64,000 nt of DNA from Anodontia alba (GCA_964016985.1 OZ024825.1:3779501-3843500); one strand, 5' to 3'; shown: positions 48,701-53,029, counted from the stretch's first letter. Made by a program: numbers and translations. The notes: generated by a model not told the origin, from the letters alone.

Positions 48701-51476
48701 AACCCATTTATGCCAAATATAGCAGCTTTATTTCCATTAATTCAGCAGGTATTCAATTAAACAATTTTTATATCTGCAGCATATAAAGTACAAGGTATAT
48801 AGGGGGTATAGTTTTTGTCTTTTCCGTAAAAATGTTTGTCTGTGTGTCTATGTGTAAACTTTTTTTTTTGGTCAAAGATATCTAGGAACTACTGCACCTA
48901 GGATTTTGAAATTTTGTACTAACATTTGGTATGACTTGTTATAATGTGTAAAACAGAATCAGCATCCTCATGCTTATAGTTCCCATTATTTGTCCATTTC
49001 TCTTTTTCTCCAATAAAAGTTTTCATCACAGAGCCAGAGTCTTCAAATTTTTTATACACCTGTAGAGGGTTAAAGTATTTTGTATAAAAGAACATCTGGG
49101 CCCAGTTGTTCAAAGCTAACGATGTCGTTAGTTAACGATTCATTAAAATTTACATTGAGTGATACGCAAATATTCTGATATTTTTTGCTGAAAAAATGTG
49201 AGTAGCTTTTGCAGTGCAAAAGCTACTCACATTTTTTCAGCAAAAAATATCAGAATATTGTGTATTGAATCCGCTAAAACAGTTAACGAAATGACCCTTA
49301 ACGAGCTCTTTAAGCTAACAACGCTTTGAACAACTGGGCCCTGAAATTTATTTTGCCTTCTTTTTACTTTATTTCCATTTCTCACTCCACTGTAGTGCCT
49401 AGGGAAATTTGTTTCAAAGATTTCTCAGGAACTACTGCACCTAGGATTCTGAAATGTGGTACAAACATTGGGTATGACTACTTGTATGGCATAAGAGAGA
49501 ATCAGCATCCTAATGCTTACCAGTCCCTTTATTTGTCCATTTTCTTTTTCTCCTATAAGATTTTCATCAAAGATTTCTCAGGAACTACTGCACCTAGGAT
49601 TTTGAATTTTCGTACAAACTTTCCATACAACTTGTTATATTGTGTAAGAGGGAATAAGCATCCTCATACTTATCATTCCCTTTATCTTCCATTTTTCTTT
49701 TTCTCCAGTAGAATTTTTCACCACAGATTTATCAGCTTTTATGAGAGCCAGAGGCTCCAATGTTTTTATACACCTACAGAGGGTTGAAGTATAGTGTGTA
49801 AAAGAAAACCACGATGCTGAAATTAATTTTGCCTTTTTCCTTTTATCCGTCTCTCATTCCAGTGTAATGCATAGGGAAATCTGTGTCAAAGATTTCTCAG
49901 GAACTGCTGCACCAAGGATTTTGAAATATGGAACAAACATTGGGTACAACTACTTGTATTGTGCAAGAGATTCAGCATCCTCATTCTTATTATTTCCTTT
50001 ATTTAACTTCTTTTTCTCCAATTAAATTTTTCGTCAAAGATTTGTCAGGAATTACTGCACCTAGGATTTTGAAACTTGCTACAAATGTTGGATATCACTA
50101 GTTGTATTGTGTAAGAGAGAATCAGCATGCTTTTGCTTATCATTCAGTTTATTTGTCCATTTTTCTTTTCTTTCTTTCTCATAAAAATCCATCACAGATT
50201 TCTCACCTGCTATTGAAAGCCAGAGTCTTTAAATTTTGTATATACCCTGACAATGGTGAAGTATGTTTTGGAAGAGAAAACAAAGATGCTGAGATTTTTT
50301 TCGTTTGCCTATCTCTCCCATGCAATACTAAGGGCTGCAAATTTGGTTCAACATACCCCTGATAGATATGGCCGGGGGGTTATGTGAGGTGTGCTTACTA
50401 TTTGCTGTATTTTTTTACAGCAAGAAAATGCTGACCTTGGTGTCTCAGTTGGATGCGCATCCGACTGGTGATCAGGAGGTTGCAGGTTTGACCCCAGCCA
50501 GGTCAGCAATATTCTTTCTTGGAGATTTGATCATGAAATATTTTGTAAGGTCATTCTCTCCCTTCCACTGATTCAAGAAGGGCATTTATCAGTTTCTGGA
50601 AAAAGAATGTGCACAATACTGGTTAACAGCTTAGAGGACTCAGCCTGCCCAGTAAAAGTAAGGTTAGGTAAATTGACCATACTAGACATGACCCCTTCTC
50701 GCCCTCGGTGGCTCAGTTGAATGCACGTCCGACTGGAGACAAGGAGGTTGTGGGTTCGACCCCCCCCAAGGTCACCAACATTCTTTCATGGAGATTGATC
50801 GTGAAATATTTTCTACGGTCATTCTCTCCCTTCCGCTGATTCAAGAAGTGCAGTTGTCAGTTTCTGGCGAAAGAATGTGCGCAGTAGTGGTTAAACCCTT
50901 TAGAGGACTAAGCTTGCCCAGTAAATGTGTGGTTAGGTAAACGGACCATGCTCGACATGACCCCATTGGGCCGTAAAACCACAACACAAACAAAAACAAA
51001 CAAACAAATAGATATGACCCCAATGGGTTGACTGGGCCATAAAACCTCAACCTAAACAAACATCTTACATGAGTGGTCATTTCATATGAAATTAATGAAA
51101 AGGGCCTATGATGAGTTCCATAGATTCCATATGAAATGACCACATATGTAAGATTCTGTTTATCTTATGACTTTTAAACTGTATTTTATGGCCCTGGAAA
51201 TTTAACTATCTTTCAAAAGAAAACATAACATTATTAACGATGGCGTAATGAAGTTACAGACCAGTAAGAAAGTTTTGTGATATGTGACCATATCAGTTTT
51301 AGAATATAACATTATCCACTTAATAATAGCAAAGTCTTATGATTATTAGGTTTTTATATTATTATTCGTTTTCTGTTTTTCAGAAAAAGACCAGAAAGAA
51401 GAAGTGCATCTTGTTGATTATATTTCTTGTGATAATACTTGTGCTGGCATTGATTATCTGGATTGCCACAAAATAA
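19639..51476 (+). CDS. Gene 2: syntaxin-7/12-like endosomal Qa-SNARE (gene extent)
   Basis: Nine or ten exons join in a single frame: 19696-19753, 21593-21658, 23441-23510, 26840-26939, 29477-29617, 34220-34357, 35980-36052, 39838-39920, then 46708-46809 (exon A) or 51384-51476 (exon B). The first eight total 729 nt (243 residues), so products are 276 or 273 residues, close to vertebrate syntaxin 7 and 12 from memory. Habc-type helices span about residues 24-130, a polar linker about 131-178, the SNARE motif about 179-243 with zero-layer Gln near residue 211 (LVHEQGEVL), and a tail anchor follows. Signature pieces such as [28 protein letters not shown] and [10 protein letters not shown] identify the syntaxin 7/12 group. 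The expected role is homotypic and heterotypic fusion of endosomes with Vti1, syntaxin 8 and a VAMP. It is probably the pre-duplication counterpart of both vertebrate genes, so I give no symbol. Confidence 0.93.
19696..19753 (+). CDS. Gene 2 exon 1 (start codon, N-terminus)
   Basis: It encodes [19 protein letters not shown] plus one base, before the donor GTAAAG. The flexible N-terminal stretch precedes the first Habc helix, as in syntaxin 7, which starts MSYTPG with a Gly-rich lead. The joined codon gives GGGD. Confidence 0.85.
19855..20045. mobile_element. Family B MITE, copy 3
   Basis: Perfect stem around AGAAGTGCTTGGCACTTCT, with the GC-rich centre shortened. It lies about 100 bp into intron 1 of gene 2. 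Confidence 0.85.
20389..20454. repeat. Family C hairpin
   Basis: GCAAACAGTGTAGACCCAGA and its inverse around CTGCTCCTTGGAGC. Confidence 0.8.
20455..21592. other. Gene 2 intron 1, mostly unrecognised
   Basis: An isolated C1 right end (CAGCAGGACAAGGGTTAA, about 20766-20783) and a weak family C fragment near 21425-21470 are the only recognisable pieces. Confidence 0.45.
21593..21658 (+). CDS. Gene 2 exon 2 (Habc helix A)
   Basis: This 66 nt exon follows TGTATTTGACAG and precedes GTAAGT. It encodes [21 protein letters not shown]. The LAQxIxSNIQKI pattern is the start of helix Ha in syntaxin 7. Confidence 0.9.
21757..22089 (-). mobile_element. Family E MITE, copy 1
   Basis: Termini match TACAGTCGACTCTCGTTAT. 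The subterminal AGATAAGCGGTTATTCGAG is shared by all copies, and the centre is a hairpin AGGACAAATTGCTCCTAAGG meeting its inverse GAGCAATTTCTCCTCTTTTCC. Confidence 0.88.
22188..22308. repeat. Imperfect hairpin, ends GTCCATGCAGGATA
   Basis: GTCCATGCAGGATAAGGAAA at the left and TTTTCCTATCCTGCATGGAC at the right, with AACCAAGGACG/CCTGGTTG inside. Single copy. Confidence 0.7.
22456..22517. repeat. Hairpin related to family C
   Basis: AAACAGTTTGGATCCAGATC and its inverse; GTTTGG replaces the usual GTGTAG on both arms. Confidence 0.75.
22525..22984. other. Gene 2 intron 2, nothing recognised
   Basis: No repeat family or motif identified. Confidence 0.4.
22985..23213. mobile_element. Family I element, partial
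   Basis: Contains CTCACTGAGGCAATTCTAAC, CAAATATCCAAACATATG and a right end TTATAAAGAGGTTGTCTGTA. The left end is missing. Confidence 0.7.
23214..23405. mobile_element. Family B MITE, copy 4
   Basis: Complete; the right terminus CTTATCTGAAGCTAGG ends about 35 bp before exon 3 of gene 2. Confidence 0.8.
23441..23510 (+). CDS. Gene 2 exon 3 (Habc helix A/B)
   Basis: This 70 nt exon follows TTTGTTTGCAG and precedes GTAAGT. It encodes [20 protein letters not shown] then RDK plus two bases. The QIGTPQDS element is highly characteristic of syntaxin 7. Confidence 0.93.
23690..24365. repeat. Tandem array of about 160 bp units
   Basis: Four diverged units, each with a GTCCGTCCGTCTGTC run, TTCGACATTTATGTCAAAG, then AACAACCATCAAACCTTGCA and ATCTCCCTGACCTCCTGACT. 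Confidence 0.85.
24366..25440. repeat. Tandem array of about 140 bp units rich in TGACCTTGACC
   Basis: About eight diverged units. Each has CAACCATCAAACCTTGCATA, GTGCTTCTCCT, CTTGGCAGGTACCTTGACC and GGTGACCTTGACCTATATTT. The inverse of the last contains TCAAGGTCA, the extended nuclear receptor half-site. Confidence 0.85.
25660..25850. mobile_element. Family B MITE, copy 5
   Basis: Long perfect stem around GCGCCTCATTGAGGCGC; the right terminus TTATCTGTAGCTATG is intact. Confidence 0.88.
25905..26110. mobile_element. Family B MITE, copy 6 (degraded)
   Basis: Arms partly recognisable (TCTCCGTGAAAACA, TGTGGGTACTGAAAAGAAG). Confidence 0.6.
26145..26325. mobile_element. Family B2 MITE, copy 1
   Basis: The B-like stem (GTGGGTACTCATTTGAAG) is flanked by different termini: AAGGAGTATTTGGTGATAAT at the left and ATTATCACCAAATACTCTTG at the right. 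Confidence 0.82.
26504..26747 (+). mobile_element. Family D MITE, copy 1
   Basis: Termini GGGCCCAGTTGTTCAAAG inverted. Subterminal GTTAACGATTCGTTAAAA, and a central hairpin TGAAAAAATGTGAGTAGC meeting its inverse across a CTGTGCAAA loop. Confidence 0.92.
26840..26939 (+). CDS. Gene 2 exon 4 (Habc helix B)
   Basis: This 100 nt exon follows GACTTTTTAG and precedes GTAAGT. It encodes [18 protein letters not shown] and then [22 protein letters not shown] and the LPLP turn match the syntaxin 7/12 Hb region. Confidence 0.93.
27035..27217. mobile_element. Family B2 MITE, copy 2
   Basis: GAGGAGTATTTGCTGATAAT and ATTATCACCAAATGC termini around a B-type stem with centre GCCTCGCCTTGGCAAGGC. It lies about 95 bp after exon 4. 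Confidence 0.82.
27218..28756. other. Gene 2 intron 4, mostly unrecognised
   Basis: At 27235-27475 short motifs such as CAGGACAG...TGTCAGACA recur irregularly. The rest, including 28370-28750, which is open on the minus strand, shows no known domain. Confidence 0.4.
28757..28969 (+). mobile_element. Family C1 MITE, copy 2
   Basis: Diverged termini TTAATCCTTCTCATGC and CAGCAAGAGAAGGGTTAA; the conserved CGCGCCCACTTCTAATTT segment and family C hairpin are present. Confidence 0.85.
28970..29476. other. Gene 2 intron 4 end; AAGGTCAAGGTCA-type fragment
   Basis: Two AGGTCAAGG-type motifs near 29090 and 29225 resemble the units at 24366-25440. Nothing else recognised. Confidence 0.45.
29477..29617 (+). 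CDS. Gene 2 exon 5 (Habc helix C)
   Basis: This 141 nt (47 codon) phase-0 exon follows CTTATTTCAG and precedes GTAAGT. It begins [20 protein letters not shown] and ends [10 protein letters not shown]. The KERL..F...L..FQ.IQR.AAEKE pattern is helix Hc of syntaxin 7/12. Confidence 0.93.
29770..30110. mobile_element. Family B MITE split by a C1 insertion
   Basis: TCTCCATGAAAACATATGG at 29778 is the left B arm. The right part resumes at about 30050 with AATATTAATACTTTTTGG and AAAAAAGTGCCTGATCTGGA. The C1 copy at 29816-30029 fills the middle. Confidence 0.75.
29816..30029 (+). mobile_element. Family C1 MITE, copy 3 (nested in family B)
   Basis: Near-complete, with termini AATCCTTGTCCTGCTGAA and TTCAGCAGGACTGGGGTT and the family C hairpin intact. 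Confidence 0.87.
30174..30496 (+). mobile_element. Family E MITE, copy 2
   Basis: Left end TACAGTTAAATCTCATAATC, right end GAGAGTCGACTGTA; central hairpin of GAAGAAATTGCTCC with its inverse. Confidence 0.88.
30856..31190 (+). mobile_element. Family E MITE, copy 3
   Basis: Best-preserved copy: TACAGTCGACTCTCGTTATC at the left and a perfect stem of AATATTGTGGAAAAGAGG type around CTCCTTAGGAG. Confidence 0.92.
31195..32185. other. Gene 2 intron 5; diverged AAGGTCAAGG unit, otherwise unrecognised
   Basis: 31720-32010 has the order 'gaatgaacttcatac ... ggtcaaggccac', resembling units at 40.2 kb. The remainder is AT-rich without identified content. Confidence 0.45.
32190..32640. mobile_element. 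Family B MITE split by family A
   Basis: Left B half with TCTCCACAAAAACATTGTG and GGGTACTCATTAAAAG, then family A at 32303-32587, then the B right end GGATACTCCTTATCTAGAGC. Confidence 0.78.
32303..32587 (+). mobile_element. Family A MITE, copy 12 (nested in family B)
   Basis: Complete, with both termini and a good stem around GCCTCAGTGAGGC. It is the only family A copy between 16 and 55 kb. Confidence 0.9.
32838..32942. repeat. Family H hairpin, copy 1
   Basis: TTATTATTTTTCAGAGAAAA and its inverse; centre GAATTGTCTGCTAAGCAGAC. Stem about 45 bp. Confidence 0.87.
33412..33749 (+). mobile_element. Family I MITE, copy 1
   Basis: Ends ACAGTGAACCCTCGTTATAA and TATAAAGAGGGTTGACTGTA. The centre TTTGGATATTTGTTATTTC pairs with ATTCTAACAAATATCCAAAA. 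Confidence 0.87.
33778..34197. mobile_element. Family M palindromic element just upstream of exon 6
   Basis: 33779-33905 is a near-perfect hairpin: CATGGTTTTTCATGCATAAA and GGAGGTGTTGAAAACCG with their inverses around GAGGCCGAAGGCCGC. Sequence to 34197, with TTAATGCACGGCTATTAATA and TTTATGCAATAA, appears to belong to the same element. It ends about 20 bp before the exon. Confidence 0.75.
34220..34357 (+). CDS. Gene 2 exon 6 (linker and SNARE start)
   Basis: This 138 nt phase-0 exon follows ACACTTGCCAG and ends at GAG before GTTTGT. It begins [12 protein letters not shown], an acidic linker, and ends [16 protein letters not shown], the first heptads of the SNARE helix. A mobile element (33778-34197) ends about 20 bp before the exon. 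Confidence 0.92.
34386..34590. mobile_element. Element with family C hairpin and TATTCGGACA ends
   Basis: TATTTACCCTAAGTATTCGG at the left and TTCTGTCCGAATAATGTAA at the right flank a family C-type hairpin at 34505-34567 with loop GCCGCAGAATGCGGC. Confidence 0.65.
34600..35510. other. Gene 2 intron 6, fragments only
   Basis: A weak B-like core (TTGTGTGTACCCATTAGAATG) lies at 35100-35185. A GTATACTGTTTTCACATTGTCC segment near 34930 is a piece of the dispersed repeat seen also at 27980 and 36130. The rest is unrecognised. Confidence 0.4.
35511..35625. repeat. Imperfect hairpin, ends AGAATAGTCAAAACTA
   Basis: Arms AGAATAGTCAAAACTAATGC and its inverse, with GCCGTGGACAGCT / AGCTGTCCACGG inside. 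Stem about 48 bp with small bulges. Confidence 0.75.
35980..36052 (+). CDS. Gene 2 exon 7 (SNARE motif, zero-layer Gln)
   Basis: This 73 nt exon follows TTCTGTTGTAG and precedes GTAAGG. It encodes [20 protein letters not shown] then GEVL plus one base. The Q of VHEQGE is the ionic-layer residue. Confidence 0.95.
36580..36760 (+). mobile_element. SINE K fragment with (CAT)n tail
   Basis: Body CAGGTGGAATTCAGCTCATG, TTTCATTATCATCCTTCCAT and TAATGTTCAAAGGGATGTAA, then about twelve ATC repeats. The tRNA-like head is lost. Related to 43156-43357, 56228-56445 and 56890-57000. Confidence 0.7.
36785..36975. mobile_element. Family B MITE, copy 8
   Basis: Good stem, ACATATGTTGTGGGTAGTC with its inverse; termini partly eroded. 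Confidence 0.82.
37093..37285. mobile_element. Family B MITE, copy 9
   Basis: Complete; the right terminus ACTCTTATCTGGAGCTATGG is clear. Confidence 0.85.
37325..37475. mobile_element. Family B MITE, copy 10 (left stem arm deleted)
   Basis: TAGCTCAGATAAGAGGG left terminus and TTATCTGCAGCTATG right terminus; only one stem arm remains. Confidence 0.75.
37480..37680. mobile_element. Family B MITE, copy 11 (best preserved)
   Basis: CATAGCTACAGATAAGAGGG left terminus, perfect stem around GCGCCTTGCCGAGGCGC, and right end GTGCCTTATCTGTTGCTATG. Confidence 0.93.
38080..39330. repeat. Diverged tandem repeat with GTCCGTCCGTC lead and AAGGTCAAGGTCA units
   Basis: It opens with CATACGAAGTATGCCTAAGA and a GTCCGTCCGTCAGTCC run. 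About seven units of 100-150 bp follow, with AGGTCA/TGACCT motifs and TTTCATGGTCCAGTGATTTTG. Confidence 0.75.
39620..39823. mobile_element. Family N MITE next to exon 8
   Basis: AGTAACACCTGTGTAAGA at the left and TCTTACACAGGTTTTACT at the right. The centre is a near-perfect stem ATGTCATGTAATTTTGCTAG with its inverse. The right end is about 14 bp from exon 8. Confidence 0.87.
39838..39920 (+). CDS. Gene 2 exon 8 (C-terminal SNARE motif)
   Basis: This 83 nt exon follows ATTTCTGTTGCAG and ends at CAG before GTTTGA. With the carried base it encodes [20 protein letters not shown] and then LSKARNYQ. It ends in phase 0, so either terminal exon can follow. A short inverted-repeat element ends only about 14 bp upstream. 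Confidence 0.95.
40200..40975. repeat. Tandem array of about 165 bp units with CTCAAGGTCAAGGTCAC
   Basis: Four to five diverged units: ATATTTTCCAAACCATA, GGTATGATGATAGATACAGG, AAAGTTTTATTCAGCAATAC, then CCTCAAGGTCAAGGTCACAG. Confidence 0.82.
41018..41084. repeat. Family C hairpin
   Basis: GCAAACAGTGCAGAGCCAGA with its inverse around GATCCTAAAGACTAGTCTG. Confidence 0.8.
41268..41497 (+). mobile_element. SINE J, 5'-truncated copy
   Basis: It begins in the B-box region (CCCCACCGAGGTCGGCAACA) and ends ACACAAACAAA. A short deletion removes part of the middle. Confidence 0.88.
41708..42121. mobile_element. Family E MITE split by family D
   Basis: Left ACAGTAAACTCTCATTATCT and right GATAATGAGAGTCAGCTGTA are E termini. 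The family D copy lies between them, and E sequence resumes at ACCAGAATAATTGGTTTGAG. Confidence 0.78.
41746..41987 (-). mobile_element. Family D MITE, copy 2 (nested in family E)
   Basis: Complete, GGGCCCGGTTGTTCAAAG to CTTTGAACAACTGGG; stem AAAATGTGAGTAGCTTTTGC with its inverse. Confidence 0.9.
42118..42290. mobile_element. Family B MITE, copy 12
   Basis: Stem around GGCCTCAGCGAGGTGC; right end GCGTCTTATCTGGAG. Confidence 0.78.
42500..42726 (+). mobile_element. Family C2 MITE, copy 1
   Basis: Termini TTAACCCATTGTAGTC and ACAATGGGTTAA. It carries the family C hairpin (42539-42606, loop GACGCTGCAGAATGCAGCGTC) and a body with TTTTTCTCTAGGAATATC. Confidence 0.85.
42822..43045 (+). mobile_element. 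SINE J, diverged copy
   Basis: Head GGCCTAGATGGCTCAGGGGG and B-box GGTTGTGGGTTAATCCCC; the 3' part is degraded after TCAGTTTCCTATGGC. Confidence 0.78.
43103..43405. repeat. Family H hairpin split by SINE K
   Basis: Left arm AAGGCTTTACATTTCATGTG ends at CATCTGCTTAG. The right arm resumes at 43358 (TAAACAGGATTTACATGAAA) and ends ATTTTCTCCAGAAAATAA. Confidence 0.72.
43156..43357 (+). mobile_element. SINE K, tRNA-headed copy with CATCATCAT tail
   Basis: Head GTCCAAGTGGTTAGCATGTC (A-box like) and GGGTTTGAATCCCGCC (B-box like) resemble a tRNA. The body includes GTTGAAAGGGACATAAAA and the tail is ACCATCATCATC. Confidence 0.78.
43405..44755. other. Gene 2 intron 8, nothing recognised
   Basis: AT-rich intronic sequence. 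A weak B/I-like core may lie at 44225-44285 (CATTAGAATCTCTCAG). Otherwise no identified content. Confidence 0.4.
44756..45240. repeat. Second block of the 165 bp AAGGTCA-type repeat plus half family C hairpin
   Basis: Repeats the order of 40730-41060 closely, including AGCACAAGAAGTTCTATCAA and TAAGTATTGGGATAGATAGG. It ends in GCAAACAGTGCAGACCCAGA with no matching right arm, so it is a copy of the same composite sequence. Confidence 0.8.
45462..45722. repeat. (TA)n microsatellite interrupted by family O element
   Basis: TA repeats at 45462-45494 and 45672-45722 flank the element at 45495-45666. Confidence 0.92.
45495..45666. mobile_element. Family O short inverted-repeat element
   Basis: ACAGTGGAACCTCGATAATT at the left and AATTATCGAGGTTC at the right; interior rich in GAATTATTGA/TTGAATAATT motifs. 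Confidence 0.82.
46187..46212. repeat. Poly-G rich tract
   Basis: GGGGGAGTGGGAGG followed by about 14 G bases; it could form a quadruplex. Confidence 0.85.
46438..46633 (+). mobile_element. Family C2 MITE, copy 2
   Basis: TTACCCATTTTAGTCTGGAG to AAAGTGGGTTAA, with a partly deleted family C hairpin. It ends about 75 bp before terminal exon A. Confidence 0.8.
46708..46809 (+). CDS. Gene 2 terminal exon A (transmembrane anchor, variant A)
   Basis: After the acceptor TTTTAATTTCAG the exon encodes 33 residues and stops at TAA. SKARRKK is the basic juxtamembrane stretch, then CC (possible palmitoylation site), about 22 hydrophobic residues rich in Val and Ile, and VVTQNN at the end. The ARRKK start and VVTQ end match the terminal exon of gene 1. 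It joins exon 8 in phase 0. Whether A and B are mutually exclusive last exons of one gene cannot be settled without transcripts. Confidence 0.88.
   Translation, partial: SKARRKKCCLIVVLLVILAVVGIIIAIVVTQNN
47111..47162. repeat. Family C hairpin, diverged
   Basis: CAAACAATGCAGACCCAAGT and GGTCTACGCTGTTTGC. Confidence 0.65.
47165..47815. other. After exon A, nothing recognised
   Basis: A GGAATAAAGC motif at about 47226 could be a polyadenylation signal for the exon A transcript; no other content identified. Confidence 0.35.
47816..48021 (-). mobile_element. Family C1 MITE, copy 4
   Basis: TTAACCCTTGTCATGCCAAG to AGCAGGACAAGGTTAA in reverse orientation; hairpin GTGTAGATCCAGGTCAG with its inverse. 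Confidence 0.87.
48184..48297. repeat. Family H hairpin, copy 3
   Basis: TTTTCTTATTTTTCCAGAAA and its inverse; centre TCTCCAATGGAGA. Confidence 0.8.
48393..48495. repeat. Family C hairpin with TTAACCCATTTATGAC flank
   Basis: GGCAAACAGTTTAGATGCAG with its inverse around GGTGCTGCAGGATGTGGCA. Confidence 0.7.
48790..50335. repeat. Diverged tandem array of about 135 bp units, split by family D
   Basis: Units carry TCAGGAACTACTGCACCTAG, GATTTTGAAATTTTGTACTA and AGAATCAGCATCCTCATGCT, then TTTTTCTCCAATAAAATTTT. Blocks lie at 48870-49090, 49400-49800 and 49860-50330. Confidence 0.82.
49098..49341 (+). mobile_element. Family D MITE, copy 3
   Basis: Complete, GGGCCCAGTTGTTCAAAG at both ends, perfect TGAGTAGCTTTTGCAGTG stem. 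Inserted in the 135 bp array. Confidence 0.93.
50430..51061 (+). mobile_element. SINE J copy interrupted by a second SINE J
   Basis: The head CCTTGGTGTCTCAGTTGGAT starts at 50432 and the body runs to CTAGACATGACCCCTT at about 50696. The tail resumes at 51010 with TATGACCCCAATGGGTTGAC and ends AAACAAAC. Confidence 0.85.
50697..51009 (+). mobile_element. SINE J, full-length copy nested in another SINE J
   Basis: Head GCCCTCGGTGGCTCAGTTGA, B-box GTGGGTTCGACCCC, tail (ACAAA)n. The target is the ATGACCCC motif of the older SINE, repeated on both sides. Confidence 0.9.
51062..51350. mobile_element. Family T element upstream of exon B
   Basis: Hairpin ATCTTACATGAGTGGTCATT with its inverse to 51155. 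Then sequence parallel to 8490-8700: TATGACTTTTAAACTGTATT, AAAACATAACATT, TATCCACTTAATAATAGCAA. Confidence 0.72.
51384..51476 (+). CDS. Candidate gene 2 terminal exon B (transmembrane anchor, variant B)
   Basis: After a pyrimidine-rich acceptor (TTCTGTTTTTCAG) the exon encodes 30 residues and stops at [11 protein letters not shown] is followed by about 21 hydrophobic residues ending [10 protein letters not shown]. From memory, the KKxRKK.CI..... LIIW layout is the ordinary vertebrate syntaxin 7/12 C-terminus, closer than exon A. It begins in phase 0 and so can follow exon 8. It could instead be the last exon of a lost third paralogue, but no other SNARE exon is visible between 46.8 and 51.4 kb. 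Confidence 0.8.
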   Translation, partial: KKTRKKKCILLIIFLVIILVLALIIWIATK

Positions 51477-51596
51477 CGAAGCTTCTAGATGCTTCAGAAA
51501 GCTTGATATACATGTGTATGGAAACACTGCTGGACAGCTAAGAATACAAGAAAGCCAGTCAACCCTGGTCCTGCTGGTCCTGGATATCCCGCCTTT

Positions 51597-51650
51597 GCAA
51601 ACAGTGTAGATCCAGATCAGCAGCCAACTGATCTGGATCTGCACTGTTTG
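51597..51650. repeat. Family C hairpin
   Basis: GCAAACAGTGTAGATCCAGA with its inverse; the loop is reduced to CAGCAGCCAACTG. Confidence 0.82.
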
Positions 51651-51689
51651 TCATTCAGTAAGGCAAACCTTTCACTTACGAATTCTTAA

Positions 51690-51904
51690 CTTTTATCCCT
51701 GGTCCTGCTGAACCCAGATATACCCACCTTTGCAAATAATGTAGATCCAGATCAGTTGGCTTCTTCAGAGGCCAACTGATCTGGATCTGCACTGTTTGTC
51801 ATCTGGTATGTGAATTTGTATCAAGAACCTGGATCAAGCAATCTGATTGGCTGACAATTAGAAGTGGGCTTGTCATCTTAATTTATGTAGCATGACAATG
51901 GTTA
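51690..51904 (-). mobile_element. Family C1 MITE, copy 5
   Basis: Left CCCTGGTCCTGCTGAACC, right TAGCATGACAATGGTTAA; hairpin and AATTAGAAGTGGGC segment conserved. Confidence 0.83.
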
Positions 51905-52048
51905 ATGCACTATGCAGGTGCAACCATTTTGAGTCCTGCCATGAGAAAATGGGATTTAACATGTGTAAACTGAAGTTCCAGGTTAACCCATGATTAAATG
52001 TAATCTGATCAGGATCTTTGCTTCCTGTTGGTACCGATTCACCCAAAA

Positions 52049-52401
52049 TACCGTATTCGACCTAATTACTGCACTGTGCGTTTAGGTTTCTCAAAATTAC
52101 TGGGAAAACTTGTGGTAAAATACATATCTACCGAACTAAAGGTATACTTCCAAAAAAAAAAAAAAAACAAAAGAAAAAATGCAAAGGGCTCATTTGATGA
52201 TGTATATACGATATTTTTCTGAGTTTCTTTACAAAAGCATATGTTGTGGGTACTCATTTGAATTGCATTGACATGTCCACCCACAACATATGCCTTTATA
52301 AAGAAGTAGACAAAAACTACACTGGCTGTAAAATGAAGACTACGGAATTGCTTGACTTTGCACTTATAGGGGTATGTGCGGTAATTAAGTCGAATACAGT
52401 A
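52049..52401. mobile_element. Family P MITE with B-like core
   Basis: TACCGTATTCGACCTAATTA at the left, TAATTAAGTCGAATACAGTA at the right. The core GCATATGTTGTGGGTACTCA pairs with CCACCCACAACATATGCC. Confidence 0.85.
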
Positions 52402-52569
52402 GTCTGACAGACTAACTCCTACTAATTCTTGTCCCAAAATTCGAACCAAGTCTGTTGTACCATTATTTACCTAAAATATTGGGCCACTTAACCTCTCATC
52501 ATACTTGTCCTAAGATTTGTACATATGCATATTTCTTCAATTGCTGTGTCTTAAAATTTGCTGGATGAC

Positions 52570-52815
52570 TGGCATACAGTGTAGACCTTGATCAGATGTC
52601 ATATTCTGTATCAGATGCCACATGTGGATTTTTCTGGCAAAAGAATGTGCACAATACTGGTTAACCGCTTAGAGGACTTAGCCTGCCCTGTAGTAAAAGT
52701 GTGGTTAGGTAAACTGACTGCGCTCGACATGACCCCATCAGGTTGATTGGGCTGTAAAACCTCAACACAAACAAACAAACTTGGATTCTGATCTGGTTTG
52801 ACACTGTTTGCCTAA
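52570..52815. repeat. Family C hairpin split by truncated SINE J
   Basis: Left arm ACAGTGTAGACCTTGATCAG, right arm CTGATCTGGTTTGACACTGT, with a 5'-truncated SINE J at about 52628-52782 in the loop. Confidence 0.75.
52628..52782 (+). mobile_element. SINE J, 5'-truncated, in hairpin loop
   Basis: It starts at TTCTGGCAAAAGAATGTGCA and ends ACACAAACAAACAAAC. Confidence 0.85.
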
Positions 52816-53029
52816 ACCTGTCAGTCAAAACACTAAGGCTTAGTGTGGTACTGCCTGTTGATGCATCTTGAAACTGCCAGGTGAGTGGCAAACAGTGTAG
52901 ACCCTGATCAGATGCTGCATTCGACAACATCAGATCTGGGTCCACAGTGATTCCTTAAGTACATAAGGTAAATGCAGTTTACAGTAAATTCTGCTACTAA
53001 GATCTCTAAATTAAGGCTACTGCATTATG

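Noticed and set aside
49326..49787. 153-codon plus-strand open frame with internal repeats
   Set aside because: It is the 135 bp tandem array read in one frame, and the repeated [16 protein letters not shown] segments come from the repeat unit.
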